Source of the DNA: Paenibacillus sp.
GTDB taxonomy: Bacteria; Bacillota; Bacilli; Paenibacillales; YIM-B00363
Assembly (NCBI RefSeq): GCF_031177825.1
Contig: NZ_JAPSKE010000001.1
Location: forward strand, 310,001 to 374,000
Length of the DNA: 64,000 bases
Direction: 5' to 3'
Of this stretch, positions 34,079 through 42,170 are shown piece by piece. Every line of letters begins with the position of its first letter. The stretch's first letter is position 1. Made by a program: the position numbers and the translations under genes. The notes beneath the pieces were generated by a model, which had not been told where the DNA came from, made no database searches, and saw nothing but the letters and a program-made list of their open reading frames with translations.

Positions 34079-36589
34079 ATGTTCATGCAAACGGAACGAG
34101 CGAGAGTGATCGTGCATTATTACCGCTTCGATGAAAATTACGAGCAATGGAACGTCTGGGCTTGGCCGGACGGCGCGGAGGGCCGCGCCTTCCCGTTCGG
34201 GGAGCGCGACGCGTTCGGGGCGAGGTGCGTCGTCGACTTGCACGATATGGCCGGCGTCACCCGCATCGGCTTCCTGCTGCGCCGATCCGCCGGCGGCGAC
34301 GACTGGGCCGAGCGGGAAGTCGGACACGACCGGTACGTCGAGGAGCTGGACGAGAGGGACGCGGCGGAGGTATGGGTCGTCGAAGGCGACGAACGGTTAT
34401 ATACGGACGCCGAACTGGCGTGGCGGCGCAGACGGCCCCGCGTCGTCGAAGCGACGATGACGTCGCCGCGCACGATTCGCGCGACGATCAACCGGCGTCC
34501 GAGCGGCGACCGGCGACCCGAACCGACGCTGACGACGGCGGACGGAGCGGTCGTCCCCGTCGTCGAGACGGTCGCCGTCGGTCCGCGCGCATACCGGATC
34601 GAGACGGCCGCGGCGCTGTCCGTCCTGGAGCGATACGTCGTCCGCTTCGGAGAACTGCCCGAGGCGAACGTCACGCTCCGCGGGAGGTTCGACGATCCCG
34701 AGTTCGAGCGTCAATATGCATACGACGGCGACGATCTCGGCGCGACGTACGCCCCGGACGAAACGACGTTCCGCTTATGGGCCCCGACGGCCGAGAAAGC
34801 GACGCTTGCGCTCTATTCCGGCGGTTCGAACGACGCGGCGGAGGAGAGAACGATGACGCCTTCGCGTCAAGGGACGTGGATGCATCGTCTGCCGGGGGAT
34901 CGGCATGGTCTCTTCTATACATATAAGGTGTTGATCGACGGGGAATGGCGCGAAGCGGTCGACCCGTACGCCCGCTCCTTGTCGGCGAACGGCCGCCGGG
35001 GCGCGGTCATCGATCCGGCGCGCGCGGCGCCGGACGGCTGGGCGGCGCACGTTCGTCCCCCCCTGTCCGCCGCGACCGACGCCGTCCTATACGAGCTGCA
35101 CGTACGCGACGCGACGATGCACCCGGACAGCGGCGCCTCGCGACCCGGTACGTTCTTGGGCTTGGCGGAGGAGGGCACCCGGACGCAAGACGGCCTGCCG
35201 ACCGGGGTCGACTACCTGTCGGAGCTCGGCGTCACCCATATTCAGTTGCTGCCGGTGAACGATTTCGTCTCGGTCGACGAGACGGATCGGGAGCGGCTGT
35301 ATAACTGGGGGTACGACCCCGCGTTTTGGTTCTCGCCGGAAGGCTCCTATGCGACGGACCCGCAGGATCCCGCCGCTCGCGTACGGGAGCTGAAGACGCT
35401 GATTCAAGCGCTTCACGGCCGCGGACTCCGGGTGACGCTCGACGTCGTCTTCAACCATGCCTTCTCCGCCGCCCGCTCCGCCTTGGAGAAGCTGGTCCCC
35501 GGTTACTATTTCCGAACCGAGGCGGGCGGCCGGGCGGCGAACGGCACCGGCGTCGGCAACGACACCGCCTCCGAGCGCGCGATGATGCGCAAGCTGATCG
35601 TCGACGCGATTTCTTACTGGGCGAGGGAATATCGAGTCGACGGGTTTCGATTCGACCTGATGGGCATTCACGATGTCGAGACGATTCGCCTCGTCCGCGA
35701 ACGGTTGGACGACGTCGACGAGACGATCCTATTGTACGGGGAAGGCTGGGTGCTCGACACGCCGCTGCCGGAGGAACGAAAAGCGGCGCTTCCGAACGCG
35801 CGCCTGCTTCCCCGCGTCGGCTTCTTCCACGACCGGTTCCGCGACGGCGTTCGGGGCGGCGTCTTCGATGCGGCGGAGCGCGGCTTCGTCGGCGGCGAGG
35901 GCGCCAGGGCGCACGACGTCTGGACCGGCGTCGTCGGAGGGATCGACTACGGCCGTGGCATCTCCGGACACGCGGCCGAGCCCGAACAGACGATCAACTA
36001 TGTCGAGGTGCACGACAACCATACGCTGTGGGATCGGCTCGCCCTCTCGAACGGCGGCGACGACGATGCGACGCGCGCCGCCATGCAGCGTCTGGCCGCG
36101 GCGCTGCTGCTCACGTCGCAAGGCATTCCGCTGCTCCATGCCGGGCAGGAATGGCTCCGTACGAAACGTGGGGAGCATAATAGCTATCGCTCGCCCGACG
36201 AAGTCAATCGGCTCGACTGGAAGCGCGCGACCTGCCATCGCGAGCATATCGGTTATGTAAGAGGATTGCTGGCGTTGCGGCGTTCGCATGGGGCGTTCCG
36301 GCTGCCGACGGCGGAAGCGATCCGCTCCGCGCTGCGCATCGTCGACTCGCCGGCCGGCGTCATCGCCTATACGCTGCAGGGGCCGGCGGACGATCGGGGA
36401 TTCCGCATGTACGCCGCGGCGTTCAACGCCCTTACGTTCCCAGCGTCTCTGCGGCTGCCGGAAGGCGGCCGTTGGCTGTCGCTGTGCGACGGCAGCCGAG
36501 CTTCCGACGTACCGTTCGCCGCAGCGGACTTTGCCGACGGGCTCCTTCGCATTCCGCCCCTATCCGCCGTCATCCTCTGTAAATCATAA
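34079..36589 (+). CDS. pulA: Type I pullulanase (GH13_14), intracellular
   Basis: 836 residues from the ATG at 34079. An upstream in-frame ATG would add 22 residues without a ribosome site. The N-terminal region has a CBM41-like fold (VIVHYYRFDENYEQWNVWAW) and a second beta domain, then a CBM48 module (TTFRLWAPTAEKATLALYS). The GH13 barrel carries the type I hallmark YNWGYDP (408-414), catalytic Asp526 in FRFDLMG, Glu555 in YGEGW and transition-state Asp646 in VHDNH. No signal peptide is present, so it debranches imported maltodextrins or glycogen alpha-1,6 links in the cytoplasm, fitting the maltodextrin uptake cluster nearby. Confidence 0.93.
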   Translation: MFMQTERARVIVHYYRFDENYEQWNVWAWPDGAEGRAFPFGERDAFGARCVVDLHDMAGVTRIGFLLRRSAGGDDWAEREVGHDRYVEELDERDAAEVWVVEGDERLYTDAELAWRRRRPRVVEATMTSPRTIRATINRRPSGDRRPEPTLTTADGAVVPVVETVAVGPRAYRIETAAALSVLERYVVRFGELPEANVTLRGRFDDPEFERQYAYDGDDLGATYAPDETTFRLWAPTAEKATLALYSGGSNDAAEERTMTPSRQGTWMHRLPGDRHGLFYTYKVLIDGEWREAVDPYARSLSANGRRGAVIDPARAAPDGWAAHVRPPLSAATDAVLYELHVRDATMHPDSGASRPGTFLGLAEEGTRTQDGLPTGVDYLSELGVTHIQLLPVNDFVSVDETDRERLYNWGYDPAFWFSPEGSYATDPQDPAARVRELKTLIQALHGRGLRVTLDVVFNHAFSAARSALEKLVPGYYFRTEAGGRAANGTGVGNDTASERAMMRKLIVDAISYWAREYRVDGFRFDLMGIHDVETIRLVRERLDDVDETILLYGEGWVLDTPLPEERKAALPNARLLPRVGFFHDRFRDGVRGGVFDAAERGFVGGEGARAHDVWTGVVGGIDYGRGISGHAAEPEQTINYVEVHDNHTLWDRLALSNGGDDDATRAAMQRLAAALLLTSQGIPLLHAGQEWLRTKRGEHNSYRSPDEVNRLDWKRATCHREHIGYVRGLLALRRSHGAFRLPTAEAIRSALRIVDSPAGVIAYTLQGPADDRGFRMYAAAFNALTFPASLRLPEGGRWLSLCDGSRASDVPFAAADFADGLLRIPPLSAVILCKS

Positions 36590-36645
36590 GAAGAAGCAAT
36601 CGACGCCGAGGCTAACGGACGCGCGCCGATTGCTTCTTCTTTATT
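36588..36645 (+). terminator. Terminator of pulA (also abuts the convergent small gene)
   Basis: AAGAAGAAGCAATCG pairs with CGATTGCTTCTTCTT (15 bp) around a 24-nt GC-rich loop. The stop of the 36641-36796 gene overlaps its 3' edge. Confidence 0.8.
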
Positions 36646-36796
36646 CCGTAATTTTCTTGGGGATCTGGTTCAAACTCGGAGGGAACGCCTTCGCCTTCGA
36701 AGGTCGAAGCGTCGTATGCTCCTCCGCGAATTCGGCCATGTTGTGCAGCTCGTTATAACTTCTGCTCGGTTGCTTCCGGTACGGATTTCTCTTCAT
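36641..36796 (-). CDS. Small basic protein, 51 aa, in operon with an SASP gene
   Basis: Begins MKRNPYRKQPSRSYNELHNM at 36796 behind GGGAGGAGCGAACAGGCG, an excellent ribosome site, and ends with SLNQIPKKITE. It is hydrophilic, with no Cys and no membrane segment. It lies 19 bp downstream of the SASP gene on the same strand, so it should be made in the forespore if the sigma-G-like promoter upstream is real. I do not recognise the family. Confidence 0.6.
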   Translation of the reverse strand: MKRNPYRKQPSRSYNELHNMAEFAEEHTTLRPSKAKAFPPSLNQIPKKITE

Positions 36797-36815
36797 CGCC
36801 TGTTCGCTCCTCCCG

Positions 36816-37103
36816 TTATCGCCGTTGCTCGGCTAACTGCTGCTGCGCCAGCTTCACCAGCTCGCGCACCATGAGGCCGCCGATGGCGCCGCCGACTTTC
36901 CCGGCCGCCTCGGTGTCCAGCCCCCCGTTATAGCCGCGTTCCAGCGGAACGCCGATCGATTGCGCCACTTCGTACTTTGCGTCATTCGGGCGGGACGGAT
37001 CGACCGCATACCCTTCCCGCCGAAGCACCTCGGTTCGGAACGCCGCCATTCCCGCGCGGGAATCGGGCACCAGCAGACGATTGCGGTTGTTTCTGCGCGC
37101 CAT
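36816..37103 (-). CDS. Alpha/beta-type small acid-soluble spore protein
   Basis: 95 residues from the ATG at 37103 (MARRNNRNRLLVPDSRAG), with GGAGGTG nine bases upstream. The SASP core is recognisable in KYEVAQSIGVPL, where germination protease would cut next to the YEVA segment, and in AGKVGGAIGGLMVRELVKLAQQQL, which matches the conserved DNA-binding helix. Compared with classical alpha/beta SASPs of about 70 residues it has an insertion of roughly 20 residues between the LLVP start and the core (EVLRREGYAVDPSRPND). Such proteins coat forespore DNA and protect it from UV and heat. Confidence 0.85.
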   Translation of the reverse strand: MARRNNRNRLLVPDSRAGMAAFRTEVLRREGYAVDPSRPNDAKYEVAQSIGVPLERGYNGGLDTEAAGKVGGAIGGLMVRELVKLAQQQLAEQRR

Positions 37104-37130
37104 CGGACACACCTCCGTTCGTTTCGGGAT

Positions 37131-37137
37131 TAGTATG
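37131..37137 (-). promoter_or_regulatory. Sigma-G type -10 element upstream of the SASP gene
   Basis: In minus sense the heptamer CATACTA lies about 28 bases before the start, an exact match to the sigma-G -10 consensus. The -35 region (TTTATA-like, near 37150-37156) is weaker and its spacing is short. Confidence 0.5.
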
Positions 37138-37227
37138 ACCCGCGGAGCAGCATATAAAAATCGAAGTTCGTGGGAAAATAATGCGAGTTACGGTGACTTT
37201 TCGGAACGCCAGAAAGGATGACTCGCC

Positions 37228-37728
37228 ATTTCCGCTCCATACCGCCGTCGCGCCGCCCTGCTTCTGCTCCTCGTCGCATTTCTCGCGATCGGATTCGCCG
37301 GCCCTCCAGCCGAAGCGAGCCTCGCCGGCGCGGAACCGAACGAAGACGAATTGTCGCTCGTCATCGACAAATCCCGGCATACGCTAATCGTCTATGTGAA
37401 CGAAACCCCGGTGAGGAAATTCCCCGTGGCTACGGGCAAGGGGAACCTTACGCCGGAAGGCGATTTCGCCATCGCGAATAAGATCAAGAACCCGTGGTAT
37501 TTGAAATCGAACATTCCGGGCGGAGACAAGCGGAATCCGTTCGGCACCCGTTGGCTCGGCCTCGCCGTCCCGAATACGGGCGGATATCGGTACGGCATCC
37601 ACGGCACGAACCGTCCGTGGTCGATCGGCCAGAGCGTCTCCTCCGGCTGCATCCGCATGCAAAACAAAGACGTGGAATGGCTGTACCGCCATATTACGGT
37701 CGGGACGAAGGTAACGATTCGCAAGTAA
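37228..37728 (+). CDS. Exported L,D-transpeptidase (YkuD family), apparently with an ATT start
   Basis: The YkuD domain contains HGTNRPWSIGQSVSSGCIRM, with the catalytic Cys at residue 141 when counted from 37228. The reading frame extends upstream of the first NTG codon (TTG 37351) as a convincing Sec signal peptide: SAPYRRRAA, then LLLLLVAFLAIGFA, then GPPAEAS. The only plausible initiator for it is ATT at 37228, preceded by AGAAAGGATGACTCGCC; a TGA ends the frame at 37219. The enzyme forms 3-3 peptidoglycan cross-links or anchors proteins outside the membrane. If TTG at 37351 is used the product would be cytoplasmic and inactive there. Confidence 0.75.
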   Translation: MSAPYRRRAALLLLLVAFLAIGFAGPPAEASLAGAEPNEDELSLVIDKSRHTLIVYVNETPVRKFPVATGKGNLTPEGDFAIANKIKNPWYLKSNIPGGDKRNPFGTRWLGLAVPNTGGYRYGIHGTNRPWSIGQSVSSGCIRMQNKDVEWLYRHITVGTKVTIRK

Positions 37729-37761
37729 GAAAACTGAAAGGGCCCCGCAGCGGCGGAGCCC
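37729..37761 (-). terminator. Terminator of the Opp-type permease pair
   Basis: GGGC.CCGC pairs with GCGG.GCCC and is followed in minus sense by TTTCAGTTTTCTT. The stem has one mismatch. Confidence 0.5.
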
Positions 37762-37771
37762 AAGAAAATGC

Positions 37772-38695
37772 CTATATATGCGAAAATTTGCTGTATTTGT
37801 CCTTATATAACGTCTCGAGGCCTTTCGATACGAAGTAAAAACCGACGATCAGCGTCACGTAAACGGCCAGCGGGAAAAACAAAATCCATTGATGAACGTA
37901 AATTCCGTTCCGCGCTTGGCCGATGAGCCCCGCCCACTCGTTCGTCCGGGTGAAGTATTCGACAGGATCGAACGTCATGATCGTGCCCCCGACGAAGATG
38001 TTGAAGATCGCCAGCTGCCCGAACAACGTCAAGATCAGAATGATCTCGTTGACGAACAACACGACGAAGCTTTCCTTGAGATGCGGGAAGAGATGGGATC
38101 GAATGATGGTCCAGTGGTTCGCGCCGATCGACTTCGAAGCCATGACGAATTGACGTTCCTTGATCTCGACGGCCTTGTCCCGTATCGGTCCGACGACGGC
38201 GGGAAGTCCGATCGCGACGAAGATGACGCCCAATACAACCGCCAAATAGGTTGGGGATGCCGACGGATTATACGAGATGCCGTATACGATGAACCAAATC
38301 ATCAAAAAAACCGGAATGCCGTTCAGGACGTTCCAATAAGGTATCGACTTTCGCTTGCCCGAAGCGGAGGCGTTCCCGTAGTATCCGAGGAACATGCCGG
38401 CGATGCCGCCGATCAGCACGCGGGCCAAAGCGATGCCGATCGCCAGAAATACGGTATATTTGGCGCCGTGAAGCAGCTTCGTCAAAATATCGTACCCGTT
38501 CCGATCGGTCCCGAACAGGTAGTCCTTGCTCGGCGCCACGGGCGGCGCGATCATGTCGCCCTCTCCCTTGTCGTTAATGAAGAAGTGAATTTCGACTTGA
38601 TCCTCAAGACCGTGCGGAGCGAACTGGGGGCCGAACGCCGCCGCGGCCAACATGACGGCGGTTACGATCAATCCGAACAACAGCGATTTATTCAT
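37772..38695 (-). CDS. ABC transporter permease, OppC/DppC type
   Basis: 307 residues from the ATG at 38695, which overlaps the upstream stop as ATGA and follows AAGGGGGTCGCGCG. Six membrane segments are predicted. The EAA-like loop reads MASKSIGANHWTIIRSHLFPH, the point of contact with the ATPase. An extracytoplasmic stretch after the first helix (EDQVEIHFFINDKGEGDMI) precedes FGTDRNGYDILTKLLHGAKY, the conserved OppC entry motif. It pairs with the OppB-type gene upstream. No ATPase or binding protein gene is adjacent, so substrate and energising partner are unknown. Confidence 0.87.
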   Translation of the reverse strand: MNKSLLFGLIVTAVMLAAAAFGPQFAPHGLEDQVEIHFFINDKGEGDMIAPPVAPSKDYLFGTDRNGYDILTKLLHGAKYTVFLAIGIALARVLIGGIAGMFLGYYGNASASGKRKSIPYWNVLNGIPVFLMIWFIVYGISYNPSASPTYLAVVLGVIFVAIGLPAVVGPIRDKAVEIKERQFVMASKSIGANHWTIIRSHLFPHLKESFVVLFVNEIILILTLFGQLAIFNIFVGGTIMTFDPVEYFTRTNEWAGLIGQARNGIYVHQWILFFPLAVYVTLIVGFYFVSKGLETLYKDKYSKFSHI

Positions 38696-39591
38696 CGCGC
38701 GACCCCCTTCTCCCATCCGAATATGTATAACCGCAGAAGTAAGTACAATAGTCCGTACATGACGAGCAACGTGATCAAGCCGTTCACGACGAGGTCGTAT
38801 TGATACCCGTAGTAGCCTAGAAACCCGTCGGCGAACAGAAGCTTCGTGACGCCTCTTAAATTGTAGAAATATTCGACGATAAAAAGATTTCCGACCATAA
38901 TGCCCATAAACTTATGCAGATCCGCCTTGATGAAAGGAAGCACGTTCGGAAGCGCATGGAAAAACGTAATATACACCTTGCCGAGCCCTCTCGCTTTGGC
39001 GTTCCCGATATAGTCCTCCGTTAACGTTAACCGAGTCTGCAGCGCGACGTTTCGAATCATATATAACGTAGGGATGATGATCATGGAAGTGAGCGGCAGC
39101 ATGACGGCCGGAGGCTGGTCGGTCGAGAAGTTCGCGACCCGAAAGACGACGACGCCGGTTTCCTTCGCGATTTGAACAATGGTGAATTGAAGCAAAATAA
39201 TAATGACGAAATCCGGCAAAACGCCCGTGATCTCGATCATTCGCTTCCACCACTCGCTTCGCGAATACGCGAACGCGAGTCCGATGAGGATGCCGAGCGT
39301 CGTACCGGCGACCGCCCCGCCGGCAATGTATAGGAAAGAAACGGAAAAATACCCGCCGATTTCGCTCCAGAACGAGAATTCGTTCTTGCCCGTATAAAAT
39401 CGGAACGAATCGCCCGTCGCGAAGCCCGCCGCATACTCCCTAAGCTGATGCAATCCGTTCGACCAGACGATCCGCAGCGCGTCGACGCCCGTTCCGCCGC
39501 TTTCCTGCAGCATCACGGGCATCATCGCCAAGACGAGAATAAAGACGAGGATTCCGGGAATGGCAATTACGTTCTTAATGACCTTCGGCAT
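38692..39591 (-). CDS. ABC transporter permease, OppB/DppB type
   Basis: 299 residues. A first hydrophobic segment (VIAIPGILVFILVLAMMPVML) is followed by a periplasm-facing stretch of about 55 residues and five more membrane segments. The EAA loop is TEDYIGNAKARGLGKVYITFFHALPNVLP. The usual OppB N-terminal motif is missing and the chain is shorter than typical OppB by 10-20 residues. Its stop overlaps the OppC-type start. Together they would form the membrane core of a peptide or nickel-type importer that must recruit an ATPase from another locus. Confidence 0.85.
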   Translation of the reverse strand: MPKVIKNVIAIPGILVFILVLAMMPVMLQESGGTGVDALRIVWSNGLHQLREYAAGFATGDSFRFYTGKNEFSFWSEIGGYFSVSFLYIAGGAVAGTTLGILIGLAFAYSRSEWWKRMIEITGVLPDFVIIILLQFTIVQIAKETGVVVFRVANFSTDQPPAVMLPLTSMIIIPTLYMIRNVALQTRLTLTEDYIGNAKARGLGKVYITFFHALPNVLPFIKADLHKFMGIMVGNLFIVEYFYNLRGVTKLLFADGFLGYYGYQYDLVVNGLITLLVMYGLLYLLLRLYIFGWEKGVAR

Positions 39592-39727
39592 GGATTCGCT
39601 TCCTTCCTATCCTATTATCTAGTGAATTGTAAGTAATTAGATGTATTGCAGCATAAATACAAGTATAGCCGCTGCCATTCTGTTTTCAAGTCATTTCCGT
39701 CATGAATTTTGTCATATAAAACCAAAA

Positions 39728-39760
39728 GATGCCGGCTTAGGACCGGCATCCTTCTTTTTC
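39728..39760. terminator. Bidirectional terminator after the maltodextrin/amylase operon
   Basis: A perfect GATGCCGG / CCGGCATC stem with a 7-nt loop has CTTCTTTTTC on the + side and CTTTTGGTTTTATA on the minus side. The region 39592-39727 shows only AT-rich spacer. Confidence 0.85.
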
Positions 39761-39762
39761 CA

Positions 39763-41325
39763 CTATTTCTTTAGGATCATAACGCTGTACGGCGGCAGCT
39801 TCGCGACGGCGCCCTCGAGCGAGGCGTCCGCCGACGTGGCGAATGCGAGCGAATCGAACGGTTTCGCTTCTTCCGTCTCGGCCAGATCGACCGACAACTC
39901 GTTCGCGGTCACGTTGTGAAGGACGAGCGAGGCGTCTCCGTCCTCCGTCTCTCGAAGGAACGACTCCAAGCCGCCCCCGACCTTCAGCGACCGGAGCGCC
40001 CCGCCTCGGAGCGCGGCGTCCTTCTTCCGATATTCGATCAGCCTCCGGTAATGATGGAAGAGCGACGCGTCGTCCGCCATCGCTTCTTCTACGGAAGCGG
40101 CTTCGCCGCCGTTATGCTTCGGGATCATCCAAGACGCGTTCCCCGGCGCCGTTCGGTCTACCGTCCACGGAATCGGTTCTCGGATGTACTCGTCCGGCTT
40201 CGCGCCCCGCATCCCGATCTCTTCGCCGTAATAGAGGAACGGGTTTCCCGGCAGCGTCAGCAACAGCGCCGCCGCGGCGCGCGCTTTCCCCTCGTCGCCG
40301 TTCAGAACCGTCATGACGCGGTTCTGGTCATGGTTCGCCAGGAAGATCGAATCGGTGAACGCGCCGCCCGATGCTTCTTCGTAGAGCCCATAAATTCGCT
40401 CTAATCGGGAAGCGACGTTCGCCGACGAGCCCGTGCCCGTCATCGAGAGCAGCTGGCTCGCCAACTCGAAATTGAATGCCGAACTCATCGCGCCGTCGAA
40501 GTACGGCGCTACGACCGCGGGAGCGTCCCACACTTCCCCGATCAGCGTCACGTCGGGATTCGTCTCCTCCATGGCCGCCCGGAACTCCTGCCACCAAGCG
40601 ACGTTCGCTTCCGCCTTCTCCGAATGGTTCGCGTCGGCCTGCACGTTCTCGTAAATATGCTTCGCGGCGTCGAGCCGAAAGCCGTCGACCCCCAGCTCGA
40701 GCCAATACGAGCCGATCTTCTTCATCTCCTCGCGAACGGCCGGGTTGTCGAAGTTGAGGTCCGGCATGCCGTCCCAGAAGACGCCCAAATAATGACCGCC
40801 GTCGTTCGCATGCCATGCTTTCCCGGAGCCGGTCGCGCTCAGATCGTTCGCGTTCGTCTCGGGATCGGCCCACACGTACCAGTCGCGCTTCTCCGACTCG
40901 GAACCCTGAGCGGACGCCAGGAACCACGGATGCTGTACGCTCGTATGGTTCACGACGAGATCCATCAGCACCTTGATATCGCGCTTCCCCGCTTCGCTCA
41001 GCAGCCGCTTCATATCGTCGAGCGTACCGTAGTCGGGGTTCACCGCGTAGTAATCCGTTACGTCGTAGCCGTGATAACTCGGCGACGCGTTGATCGGCAT
41101 GAGCCAGATGCCCTCCGCCCCGAGCGTTTCGAGATAGTCGAGCTTCTCCGTCACGCCGTTCAGATCGCCTACGCCGTCGCCGTTCGTATCGTAGAACGAT
41201 CGAACGAAGATCTCGTAGTAGACGCGCGAAGGGGGTTCGGCATCGGCGCCGGATCCTCCGCCCGCGCAGCCGGCAAGAAGGGCGGCGGCAAGCGCCGCCG
41301 CCCCGATCGTTTTCCAAAGTTTCAT
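39763..41325 (-). CDS. Lipoprotein alpha-amylase family glycosidase (GH13)
   Basis: 520 residues from the ATG at 41325, overlapping the stop of the upstream permease. A lipoprotein signal is seen (MKLWKTIGAAALAAALLAGC, Cys at 20). GH13 regions are intact: MDLVVNH (I), GFRLDAAKH with the nucleophile Asp (II), LIGEVWD with the acid Glu (III) and FLANHDQNR with the stabilising Asp (IV). It would hydrolyse starch or maltodextrins on the outer face of the membrane, producing substrates for the adjacent ABC importer. It is the last gene of the mdx-type operon, which ends in a strong terminator. Confidence 0.92.
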   Translation of the reverse strand: MKLWKTIGAAALAAALLAGCAGGGSGADAEPPSRVYYEIFVRSFYDTNGDGVGDLNGVTEKLDYLETLGAEGIWLMPINASPSYHGYDVTDYYAVNPDYGTLDDMKRLLSEAGKRDIKVLMDLVVNHTSVQHPWFLASAQGSESEKRDWYVWADPETNANDLSATGSGKAWHANDGGHYLGVFWDGMPDLNFDNPAVREEMKKIGSYWLELGVDGFRLDAAKHIYENVQADANHSEKAEANVAWWQEFRAAMEETNPDVTLIGEVWDAPAVVAPYFDGAMSSAFNFELASQLLSMTGTGSSANVASRLERIYGLYEEASGGAFTDSIFLANHDQNRVMTVLNGDEGKARAAAALLLTLPGNPFLYYGEEIGMRGAKPDEYIREPIPWTVDRTAPGNASWMIPKHNGGEAASVEEAMADDASLFHHYRRLIEYRKKDAALRGGALRSLKVGGGLESFLRETEDGDASLVLHNVTANELSVDLAETEEAKPFDSLAFATSADASLEGAVAKLPPYSVMILKK

Positions 41326-42170
41326 CCCTTCGTCGCCCCCGCCGTAAGTCCTTCGACCAACAGCTTCTGCAGCGCCATGAACAGCACCGTTACCGGAATC
41401 GCCGCCAACACCGAACCGGCCGCGAACAGCGTGAATTCGGTAGACGTGTACGTATCGACCATCTCCACGAGACCGACGGCCAGCGTCCATTGGTCCCGCG
41501 CTTTGCTCAAGATCAAACGAGCGAAGATGAAGTCGACCCATGCGCCGGCAAACGTGGTAAGCGCTACGTACGTCATGATCGGCCGCGACAACGGCAGGAA
41601 GATGCTGAAGAAAATTTTCAAGTGTCCCGCCCCGTCGATGCGCGCCGATTCCTCGAGCGCCTTCGGCAGCGTGTCGAAATACCCCTTCGCCACGAACATG
41701 CCGAGCGCCGCCCCGGCCGTATACACGAGGATGAGCGCCCCGTGCGTCCCGAGCAGGTTGAGCTGCATCAAGATAATATACGTCGCGATCATGGACATGA
41801 AGCCCGGGAACATGCCGAGAATCAGAATCGTCGTCATTAGCGACTTCCGTCCATAGAACCGGTATCGGGATATTGCGTACGCCGTCAATAACTGGACGAG
41901 CGTCCCCAGCACCATCGAGATCGTCGCGACCTTGATCGTGTTCCAGTACCATTGCACGAATCGGAAGTCCCGGTCCTTCTGCTCCCGGAACAAGTCGGCA
42001 TAGTGCTCGAGGGTCAGCTGCTTCGGGATGAGCGTCTGACTGAACAACGAGTTGCCTACTTTAAAGGAAGACATAATGATCCACACCGTCGGATACAATA
42101 CGCAAATCGCGATGAGAATCAGCAACAAGTAACTGAAGAACAATTTTACGCCGTTTTTCGATGAATTCAT
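41322..42170 (-). CDS. mdxG: Maltodextrin ABC transporter permease, MalG/MdxG type
   Basis: 282 residues with six membrane segments (LFFSYLLLILIAICVLYPTV as the first). The EAA loop for ATPase contact reads EESARIDGAGHLKIFFSIFLPL. The C-terminal TLFAAGSVLAAIPVTVLFMALQ and final GLTAGATKG are typical of MalG-like proteins, where the tail reaches the ATPase interface. Overlaps by ATGA with both neighbours, MdxF-type upstream and amylase downstream. The ATPase (MsmX or MalK-like) is not encoded here; in Bacillales one ATPase serves several sugar importers. The gene symbol follows the Bacillus mdx cluster and is by analogy. Confidence 0.88.
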   Translation of the reverse strand: MNSSKNGVKLFFSYLLLILIAICVLYPTVWIIMSSFKVGNSLFSQTLIPKQLTLEHYADLFREQKDRDFRFVQWYWNTIKVATISMVLGTLVQLLTAYAISRYRFYGRKSLMTTILILGMFPGFMSMIATYIILMQLNLLGTHGALILVYTAGAALGMFVAKGYFDTLPKALEESARIDGAGHLKIFFSIFLPLSRPIMTYVALTTFAGAWVDFIFARLILSKARDQWTLAVGLVEMVDTYTSTEFTLFAAGSVLAAIPVTVLFMALQKLLVEGLTAGATKG

